A DNA stretch of 8,856 nt from Oscillospiraceae bacterium. Lineage in GTDB: Bacteria; Bacillota; Clostridia; Oscillospirales; Ruminococcaceae. This document shows, piece by piece, positions 1-5,158 of the stretch. Positions within the stretch are counted from its first letter, which is position 1, and the number at the start of each line of letters is the position of its first letter. The stretch spans positions 1 to 8,856 of the forward strand of contig JAEDJV010000100.1 in the NCBI GenBank assembly GCA_016296165.1, read 5' to 3'. Made by a program: the position numbers and the translations under genes. The notes beneath the pieces were generated by a model. That model saw nothing but the letters and a program-made list of their open reading frames with translations. It did not search any database and was not told the DNA's origin.

Positions 1-35
1 AAACCATCTCCTGCACTCATTGACAGAGGAATCAC
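1..35 (-). CDS. Possible 5' end of a further gene of the minus-strand operon (partial)
   Basis: On the minus strand a GTG at 35-33 opens a frame that stays open to the window edge (11 complete codons, reading VIPLSMSAGDG). An AGAGG motif lies five bases upstream, and the start is 17 bases after the TAG stop of the C39-like peptidase gene, which is typical spacing for a next operon member. With so few codons no product can be named. The same bases can form a hairpin (24-46), so this stretch could instead be only an intergenic terminator. It is a tentative call. Confidence 0.25.
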   Translation of the reverse strand, partial: MIPLSMSAGDG

Positions 36-52
36 TCTATCCTCTGTATTTT
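24..52. other. Hairpin: 7-bp inverted repeat, terminator or start-site stem-loop
   Basis: CAGAGGA at 24-30 is exactly complementary to TCCTCTG at 40-46, with a 9-base loop. Read on the plus strand, a T-rich stretch follows, as expected for a terminator of a gene entering from the left. Read on the minus strand, no U-run follows, but the stem would pair the putative Shine-Dalgarno AGAGGA and hold the candidate GTG start in the loop. The two readings cannot be separated without sequence beyond base 1. Confidence 0.35.
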
Positions 53-850
53 CTATTTTTTATTTATTATAACAACAGCATTTTTCCCGATCTGCTCATA
101 ACGTTCTATTACCCTGTCCATATCGTATGTAACTATTCCCATCATAGGATCGTGAAACTGTACTGTATTGTTATCATAATCAAAAGCACTCAGGACAACA
201 CAGTGCTCATTTGTAGGCCATGTGACTTTTTCCCCCTCCGGAGTCTCCCATGACCATATATACTCCGGCTCTGCAAGATCAAGAGTTGTCCACAGAATAA
301 CCGGTACATCATACTCCACAAAACTAAGGAGTTCATAAAACGAAGCGCCGGTCAGATCTACCGGTGAAACGAATAAATCATTTTCATCAAGATATTTTTT
401 TGCTGCAGATACTATACAAGGAGCAAGACATCCGAATGATGTGTCATTTTCAGGATCACCCGGAAAAACATATCTGAAATCAGGACCATAAAGGTTGTCA
501 TCATCATCACGTTCAAACTCCTGCTTTTCCAGGTAATCACGTGCTATATCAAGTTTATCGGCCTCAAATCCCATATAGTTGAGTACCATGGTAAGCGAAG
601 TAACTTCACAGCCTGTCGGGAGATCCGGAAGCTGTTCAAGTATTTCTATTCCGTCTATAGTGTGCGAACCTGTCCTGTTCAATCCCGCAGGTACAAATTC
701 ATCTGTTGAAGCAGGACGCAGATATTTTGTTACATATGGCTGAATATCTGTCTGATCTGTATTTTCACTTTTCAAAAAAACCGCAATGAGCACACCTGCC
801 GCAAGGGAAACTGCACAAGCAGCTATTGTAACCTTAAACCTGATACCCAT
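53..850 (-). CDS. Membrane-anchored C39-like (C39_2 family) cysteine peptidase
   Basis: Predicted 265-residue papain-fold peptidase of the C39-like group (family assignment from motif recognition). Residues about 6-27 form a hydrophobic N-terminal segment after a short basic start. No lipobox is seen, so it is a signal anchor or uncleaved signal and the enzyme faces outside. The core begins near residue 68. A catalytic-type Cys81 sits in LPTGCEVTSLTMVLNYMGF, and a later EHC motif supplies His216, followed by FHDP with Asp234, which gives the expected Cys/His/Asp triad. The ATG at 850 is preferred over the in-frame GTG at 859 because a GGGG-type ribosome site lies at proper distance from the ATG and too close to the GTG. 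The gene overlaps the end of the acetyltransferase gene by 17 bases, so translation is probably coupled. Substrate is unknown. Related proteins are common in Ruminococcaceae, and bacteriocin-leader processing is not implied because no ABC transporter is adjacent. Confidence 0.82.
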   Translation of the reverse strand: MGIRFKVTIAACAVSLAAGVLIAVFLKSENTDQTDIQPYVTKYLRPASTDEFVPAGLNRTGSHTIDGIEILEQLPDLPTGCEVTSLTMVLNYMGFEADKLDIARDYLEKQEFERDDDDNLYGPDFRYVFPGDPENDTSFGCLAPCIVSAAKKYLDENDLFVSPVDLTGASFYELLSFVEYDVPVILWTTLDLAEPEYIWSWETPEGEKVTWPTNEHCVVLSAFDYDNNTVQFHDPMMGIVTYDMDRVIERYEQIGKNAVVIINKK

Positions 851-1721
851 CGTTATCACCCCATTCAGATTTTCTGGTCATATTTTTCCCGCCCATCCAG
901 AACCAGAGATACTCTTCATAGCCAATTGCAGAATACCATGTGTCCAGAGATGTATAACTAATAAAAGCTTCAGTACATCCTGATCTTTTCAAGAGTTCTG
1001 TACCATAGGCAACCATACTTCTTCCTATGCCTCTGTTCCTTTTCTCCGGAACAACTCCCACATAACCTAAAAGTCCGGTTTTAGATTCTTCATCTGTAAT
1101 AATAGTATCCGCATTATAATCAAGTGTCATAAAACCGGCAATCTCGTCTTTTAAAACTGCAAGCAGAATATCTTTGTTTTTCTGAGGATAAAAAAAACCT
1201 GCCCACTTCGGTTCAACTTTTTTTACTGCAGAAATAATCTTATCATTATCCGCACCTCTGGAAACAATTAATTTCAAATCTTCCGGCTGATGATATTTTT
1301 CTGAAAATGTTTCATACGAAAAATCATCAGTATAAAGAAACATATTGAGACAACCGTTCGACGCTGTATATCCATATCTTTCAAAAAAATGGTGTGACGA
1401 ACTGTTGATTAGAGCTCCCCAGAAAAAATCACTGCTATTCCTTCCCAGAATGATTTTTTCATAGCCCTGTGAGAAAATTTCTCTCTCGCATTTATTAAGA
1501 AGATTACGTCCATATCCTCTTCCCTGATAATCGGGATGAACACACAAAACCGCAATATGATTGTTTTCAATTGCAGCAAACGCAATCAGTCTTTCATAAG
1601 ATGTTATCGTTATAATCCTGCAGCTGTTAAGTTTCTCCAGAAAAACCCTGAAACATACCGGAATATAATCAAAACAGCAGCAGAAAACTTCATAACATTT
1701 TTTTATCTCTAAATTCTGCAT
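834..1721 (-). CDS. Tandem GNAT-family N-acetyltransferase
   Basis: Cytoplasmic protein of 295 residues built from two GNAT folds. The first half carries the acetyl-CoA pyrophosphate-binding signature QGRGYG at residues 66-71, after the strand ending VLCVHPDY. The second half carries RNRGIG at 228-233, after GYVGVVPEK, and a typical C-terminal GNAT end around WYSAIGYEEY. Both P-loops look intact, so both halves could bind acetyl-CoA, although in many double-GNAT proteins only one half is catalytic (family knowledge). The acceptor substrate cannot be read from the sequence. The ATG at 1721 has a weak AAGAGA ribosome site, which fits reinitiation from the small gene whose stop codon lies 10-12 bases inside this gene. 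The 3' end overlaps the peptidase gene. The Cys-rich stretch EVFCCCFDY at residues 11-19 is unusual. Confidence 0.85.
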   Translation of the reverse strand: MQNLEIKKCYEVFCCCFDYIPVCFRVFLEKLNSCRIITITSYERLIAFAAIENNHIAVLCVHPDYQGRGYGRNLLNKCEREIFSQGYEKIILGRNSSDFFWGALINSSSHHFFERYGYTASNGCLNMFLYTDDFSYETFSEKYHQPEDLKLIVSRGADNDKIISAVKKVEPKWAGFFYPQKNKDILLAVLKDEIAGFMTLDYNADTIITDEESKTGLLGYVGVVPEKRNRGIGRSMVAYGTELLKRSGCTEAFISYTSLDTWYSAIGYEEYLWFWMGGKNMTRKSEWGDNDGYQV

Positions 1722-1888
1722 GAAAATTCTCTTTTTTTTCTGTCAGAATCTGTTTTTTCTTTTAAACGGGGATGTTTCACTGTTTTTTCTTCATCATTGA
1801 TGTTACTGATGTTATTTTTAAGATATTTTTCAATTCTTTCTTCAAGACAGCTTACATCTATGTCCATAGATACATCAAAACTTTCCAT
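1709..1888 (-). CDS. Small protein of 59 residues, unknown function, first gene of the GNAT/peptidase operon
   Basis: An ATG at 1888 is preceded by a perfect GGAGG at 1902-1898 (9-base spacing) and a near-consensus promoter. The frame runs 59 codons to a TAG at 1711-1709, which lies inside the acetyltransferase gene (13-base overlap). The product is hydrophilic and strongly charged: an acidic start (MESFDVSMDIDVSCLEERIE), a short probable helix around residues 15-26, then a Lys/Arg-rich tail. There is no membrane segment. I do not recognise a family. The strong ribosome site, the only good promoter of this operon directly in front of it, and the overlap with the weakly initiated downstream gene all support real translation. 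It could be a true small protein, or a leader gene whose translation feeds ribosomes into the acetyltransferase gene. Confidence 0.65.
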   Translation of the reverse strand: MESFDVSMDIDVSCLEERIEKYLKNNISNINDEEKTVKHPRLKEKTDSDRKKREFSCRI

Positions 1889-1897
1889 ATTAAACTA

Positions 1898-1902
1898 CCT
1901 CC
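1898..1902 (-). promoter_or_regulatory. Shine-Dalgarno GGAGG of the 59-residue gene
   Basis: A perfect GGAGG on the minus strand, nine bases before the ATG at 1888. It is the strongest ribosome site of the operon and is the evidence that the small gene is translated. Confidence 0.7.
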
Positions 1903-1920
1903 GCAAAAACACATACGTTT

Positions 1921-1949
1921 ATTTTATCACTTTTACGTATTTTTGTCAA
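1921..1949 (-). promoter_or_regulatory. Sigma-70/SigA-type promoter of the minus-strand operon
   Basis: Read on the minus strand, TTGACA (1949-1944) and TAAAAT (1926-1921) are separated by exactly 17 bases. The predicted transcript would start near 1914, leaving a leader of about 25 bases before the 59-residue gene. An 8-bp inverted repeat (ATTTTTGT at 1939-1946 and ACAAAAAT at 1954-1961) overlaps the -35 element and could be an operator. Confidence 0.8.
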
Positions 1950-1957
1950 CCTTACAA

Positions 1958-2021
1958 AAATGTATGCCAAATGTATTGAAAGTGGCAGACAATATTATTT
2001 TTTATATTGACAATACATGTA
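1958..2021. repeat. Operator-like repeats between divergent promoters
   Basis: The sequence AAATGTAT occurs at 1958-1965 and again at 1969-1976, an 11-base period close to one helical turn. ATGTATTG (1971-1978) has an exact inverted copy, CAATACAT, at 2011-2018, inside the spacer of the plus-strand promoter. There the perfect palindrome TACATGTA lies at 2014-2021. GACAATA also repeats at 1988-1994 and 2009-2015, 21 bases apart. These placements suit a regulator acting on both divergent promoters, but AT-rich sequence makes chance repeats likely. Confidence 0.35.
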
Positions 2022-2036
2022 CAAATATTATATAAT
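2007..2036 (+). promoter_or_regulatory. Sigma-70/SigA-type promoter of the zinc-ribbon/SH3 gene
   Basis: Perfect TTGACA (2007-2012) and TATAAT (2031-2036) elements are separated by 18 bases. Transcription would start near 2043, giving a leader of about 140 bases before the ATG at 2187. The leader is AT-rich, with a CAGCTGTT repeat at 2102-2109 and 2131-2138. Because CAGCTG is self-complementary, the two copies could form a weak stem with a 23-base loop. No recognised riboswitch is seen. Confidence 0.75.
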
Positions 2037-2186
2037 TATAGTGTAAGTCAAAATGGATTTGAGTTTCATGATGATTTATTTTTTATTTACTGAAAACCAA
2101 GCAGCTGTTAGAGTCTTAAGGCATACTTTTCAGCTGTTCCATACGAATTTATTATTATATTTTATTTTGATATACAGGAGAACACA

Positions 2187-3254
2187 ATGAAAAAATTATG
2201 TAAAAACTGCGGTGCAAAAATCCCTAAAAAATCCGACGTGTGTAAAAAATGCGGTGAACCATACGAATACATAGATCTTGAGCTCGATCCGGAAACAGAA
2301 AAAGCGCTTCAGATTGAGAAACCTTCAAATATGCTTAATATCTGTATTCTTTTGGTTTCTATTCTGGTTTTTATATACTCGCTGGTGCTTATATTTCTCA
2401 ACTTTACCAACCAGAGAGAAAATTCCAAAAACAAACTCCCACAGACTTCAGTTTCGGATAGTGAAAACTCCGAAAGCAACGATAACAGTTCAGTTCACTA
2501 CAACGCAATTGATTTCATAGGTCAGCCGCTTTCTGAAGTAAAGAAGGTGCTCGGAGACCAGTACAGTATCAGGATTTCAGATACTACACTTATCGAATAT
2601 ATAAACTTCCCTGTTATACTCTCAACAACAGATGAAACACCAAATGATAACTCAATTATTTCAAAAGTTATTTTGAAGGATAATGCACAGATAACGCCGT
2701 CAGTAACCGCAAATATGACTTTTGATGAACTCAGGATAGTTCTTGCACTTACACAGAGTGCACCTGAACTTGATGAAGCAGATGCTTTCTATTATGTACG
2801 CAAAGTATTTGAAAATGACAATTATCAGATGAACGGTGAATTCAAGTTTGACAACGGCGCAACAGATAAAGCACCGCTTGAAGTAATACTTACATGTGAT
2901 GAACTTATTAATCCAAAAGTATTCGGAATGGTTACAGGCCTTGACGAAGACAGCTGGCTCAATGTCAGAAGTCAGCCGATTATTGACTCTGAAGCTATCA
3001 TACAGCTTTATAATGGGGACAGAGTAGAGATTATCAGCGAAATTTCCACAGAAGAAAACAACTGGTTTGAAGTTGAAACTTCAAACGGAACAGTAGGTTT
3101 CGCTTCAGCAGCTTTCATTTCTAAGGAAGGAACAGGTTCAGCTCAGACTTCTGAAGAATCAGATCCAGAAAATGAAACTTTGGAAGAAACAGATTCAGAA
3201 AATGAAACTGAGGAAGAAACAGAGGAAACAGAATCTGACGAATCAGAAGAATAG
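2187..3254 (+). CDS. Zinc-ribbon, single-pass membrane protein with extracytoplasmic SH3b domain
   Basis: Protein of 355 residues whose modules can be read in order. A cytoplasmic zinc ribbon has two CxxC knuckles (Cys5/Cys8 and Cys19/Cys22). Residues about 49-73 form one transmembrane helix. A Ser/Asn-rich linker (about 77-105) leads to a region of about 135 residues that I do not recognise, beginning DFIGQPLSEVKKVLGD. An SH3b domain lies at about 247-313, with the hallmark WLNVRSQP and a final VGFASAAFIS. The last 35 residues are mostly Glu, Asp, Ser and Thr. Zinc ribbon inside and SH3b outside is the likely topology, since SH3b domains usually bind cell wall. The ATG has AGGAG seven bases upstream. 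A transcript from the promoter at 2007-2036 would reach the HSP90-like gene only by passing the hairpin at 3316-3360. The role is unknown; sensing or envelope anchoring is inference. Confidence 0.8.
   Translation: MKKLCKNCGAKIPKKSDVCKKCGEPYEYIDLELDPETEKALQIEKPSNMLNICILLVSILVFIYSLVLIFLNFTNQRENSKNKLPQTSVSDSENSESNDNSSVHYNAIDFIGQPLSEVKKVLGDQYSIRISDTTLIEYINFPVILSTTDETPNDNSIISKVILKDNAQITPSVTANMTFDELRIVLALTQSAPELDEADAFYYVRKVFENDNYQMNGEFKFDNGATDKAPLEVILTCDELINPKVFGMVTGLDEDSWLNVRSQPIIDSEAIIQLYNGDRVEIISEISTEENNWFEVETSNGTVGFASAAFISKEGTGSAQTSEESDPENETLEETDSENETEEETEETESDESEE
3161..3220 (+). repeat. 30-bp tandem duplication in the acidic tail
   Basis: Bases 3161-3190 and 3191-3220 are two adjacent 30-base units differing at three positions. 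They encode the repeated acidic pattern DPENETLEET / DSENETEEET near the C-terminus. The in-frame unit suggests the tail length can change by slippage or unequal recombination. Confidence 0.8.
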
Positions 3255-3315
3255 ACAGTTTACTGTCAGCCGATAGTAAAATGATTCAAAACGGCAAACA
3301 AATATCATAAATTAC

Positions 3316-3360
3316 AGGCATATAACATATTTTCTGCCAGGAGTGTTATATGCCTCTTTT
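3316..3360 (+). terminator. Terminator-like hairpin between the SH3b gene and the HSP90-like gene, possibly an attenuator
   Basis: AGGCATATAACA (3316-3327) and TGTTATATGCCT (3344-3355) form a perfect 12-bp stem with a 16-base loop, followed by CTTTTT. The stem has low GC content, so termination may be partial. The right arm can pair instead with a third copy, AGGCATATA at 3365-3373 (9 bp, plus TGT/ACA beyond a 3-base bulge), which places the T-run in the loop. The two folds exclude each other. No convincing promoter lies between this hairpin and the HSP90-like start, so transcription of the chaperone pair probably has to read through it. Confidence 0.6.
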
Positions 3361-3402
3361 TATCAGGCATATACTAACAAGGAGCAAATGAGGAATCCCA
3401 GG

Positions 3403-5157
3403 ATGGAAGAATATAATTTTAATGTAAACCTCGGAGGAATGCTGGATCTTCTCTCAAATCATCTCTACAGCACTCCTAAAGTGTTTTTGAGAGAACTGCT
3501 TCAGAATTCCGTCGATGCCATTAATCTCATGAGGAATGAAAATACCCTGACCGAAGAACCGCGCATCGATATTATCGTAAAAGAAAACAAATCAATTACT
3601 TTTAAAGACAACGGCTGCGGAATGACTGGAGAGGAAATCCACAAATATATATCCGTTATCGCCCAGTCTTCAAAGAAAAAAGCTGATATACCTTTTATAG
3701 GACGATTTGGTATCGGTCTTCTTTCATGTTTTATTGTAACATCTGATATAATCCTGCGTACGCGTTCATACAAACATCCCGAAAAATCATACGAATGGCA
3801 TGGATTTGTAAACGGAAAATATACTGTTACCGAAACAGAATTTAACGAAGAACATGGTACAGAGATTATACTTAATGCAGATTCAACACATACAGATATA
3901 TTTAACTTTTCCGAAATACTAAATGCAATTCGGTATTACGGTCTCCCTGTTCCGTATCCTGTATATGTTTCTGACGGAACCTTTACAGTACGTGCAAATC
4001 CACTCTTTAACAAAACAAGCGCTAATGACCGCGAAAATGTTCTGACAATGGGAAGACATATTTTCGGAACAGATTTTGACTTTATCGACTATATTCCACT
4101 CGAATCCGAAAGCGGTCTTTTCAGCGGTGTAGCATATATACTTCCGTTTACCGTATCTGCAGCTTCCGTACGCAGCCACAGAATTTACCTAAAAAATATA
4201 CTTCTCACAGAAGACGGATCTGCTATTCTTCCCGAATGGGCATTTTTTGTGAAATGCTTTTTCAACACAGACAAACTCAGCGCAAATGCCTCACGTGAAA
4301 ACTTCTATAAAAACGAACTGCTTCAAAAAGCTCGTGACGAGATTTCACACTGCATTTCCTCATACCTTGAACGTACTTCAATACAAAATCCTGTGCTTCT
4401 GGCACGCATAGTATCACTGCATGGCAATGCACTAAAGTCTGTTGCTGCTGAAAATGAAAAACTTTATAAGATATTTATGCCGTATTTTAATTTTGAAAGC
4501 AGTTTTGGAATACGTAACGGAAAGATGCTGATGCACTATGACTATACTGTTTTCTATACAAGTGATGCTGACGCTTTCAGACAGCTCAAACCTGTTTTCA
4601 GTGAGAAGGATGAACTTCTTGTAAATGTAAGCCATACATACGATAAAGAACTTATCTGTATGCTTGAGAAACTTAACATCGCGCATACTGAACCGGTAAG
4701 TGAAACTCTCCTTGATACAATACTCGAAGAACCTGTTGATGCGGAAGACTATGACTATCTGTGTGCTATTGCATCAATTGCGCTTGAAGAATACGACTGC
4801 AGCGTCCGTATAAAAAGCATAAGTCCCGCACAGCTGTCTGCTCTGTACACGGTAAACTCGGAGGGTGAACTGAAAAGGGACATCGAAAAGGCAAAAAAAG
4901 TATCTGACAGTATGTTTACCGAGATGCTCGATAATTTTGAAAATGAACTGATAGAAGATTCCTCATCAGTTCTGTATCTCAATTCTGAGAATCCTCTGAT
5001 TATGCAGCTAATGAACATTGAAGATACTGAAAAGATTTCTGTCTGTGCATGTATTCTGTATATTCAGGCACTCATTGCCGGAGGATTCCCTGTTTCTGCA
5101 GGTGAACTTTCAATGATGAACGAAAATCTCATTAAACTTATGGAGTGGGGAATATAA
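3403..5157 (+). CDS. Divergent HSP90-family (HtpG-like) molecular chaperone ATPase
   Basis: Protein of 584 residues, somewhat shorter than typical HtpG (about 620-630, family knowledge). The N-terminal GHKL ATPase domain is complete: VFLRELLQNSVDAINLMR carries the general-base Glu31, Asn35 and Asp38; DNGCGM begins at Asp69; and IGRFGIGLLSCF is the glycine-rich loop (about 99-110). The segment between IAQSS and IGRFG, corresponding to the ATP lid, is short. The middle domain has the ASREN motif with Arg298, matching the HSP90 Arg that contacts ATP phosphate. A C-terminal helical segment (VCACILYIQALIAGG) resembles the HtpG dimerisation domain. It is cytoplasmic and has no MEEVD tail. The ATG at 3403 is chosen because GAGGA lies eight bases upstream and the conserved domain begins at once. 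An ATG at 3388, with a GGAG only three bases away, is possible. The downstream gene starts one base after the stop. Not named htpG because of its divergence. Confidence 0.85.
   Translation: MEEYNFNVNLGGMLDLLSNHLYSTPKVFLRELLQNSVDAINLMRNENTLTEEPRIDIIVKENKSITFKDNGCGMTGEEIHKYISVIAQSSKKKADIPFIGRFGIGLLSCFIVTSDIILRTRSYKHPEKSYEWHGFVNGKYTVTETEFNEEHGTEIILNADSTHTDIFNFSEILNAIRYYGLPVPYPVYVSDGTFTVRANPLFNKTSANDRENVLTMGRHIFGTDFDFIDYIPLESESGLFSGVAYILPFTVSAASVRSHRIYLKNILLTEDGSAILPEWAFFVKCFFNTDKLSANASRENFYKNELLQKARDEISHCISSYLERTSIQNPVLLARIVSLHGNALKSVAAENEKLYKIFMPYFNFESSFGIRNGKMLMHYDYTVFYTSDADAFRQLKPVFSEKDELLVNVSHTYDKELICMLEKLNIAHTEPVSETLLDTILEEPVDAEDYDYLCAIASIALEEYDCSVRIKSISPAQLSALYTVNSEGELKRDIEKAKKVSDSMFTEMLDNFENELIEDSSSVLYLNSENPLIMQLMNIEDTEKISVCACILYIQALIAGGFPVSAGELSMMNENLIKLMEWGI
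5142..5150 (+). promoter_or_regulatory. Shine-Dalgarno inside the end of the HSP90-like gene
   Basis: GGAGTGGGG lies within the last codons of the HSP90-like gene, eight bases before the ATG at 5159. With a one-base gap between stop and start, this indicates translational coupling and a fixed ratio between the two proteins. Confidence 0.65.
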
Positions 5158-5158
5158 G

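Noticed and set aside
851..859. GTG start at 859 for the peptidase
   Set aside because: It would add three residues, but the ribosome site would touch the start codon; the ATG at 850 has better spacing.
1772..2035. Plus-strand open frames of 87 and 60 codons
   Set aside because: They lie antisense to the 59-residue gene and its promoter, lack a ribosome site, and give Phe/Ile-rich low-complexity products.
2037..2186. Riboswitch in the 140-base leader of the SH3b gene
   Set aside because: Only a weak CAGCTG stem is present; no conserved riboswitch core or T-box element was recognised.
3370..3375. TATACT as -10 element of a private HSP90 promoter
   Set aside because: At 16-18 bases upstream only TATATG-like sequence is found, no usable -35, and no extended -10 TG is present. 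It remains a weak possibility.
3343..3402. GTG start at 3343 for the HSP90-like protein
   Set aside because: It lies in the terminator-like stem, its CAGGAG is too close, and the added 20 residues precede the normal HSP90 beginning (EEYNFNVNLGG).
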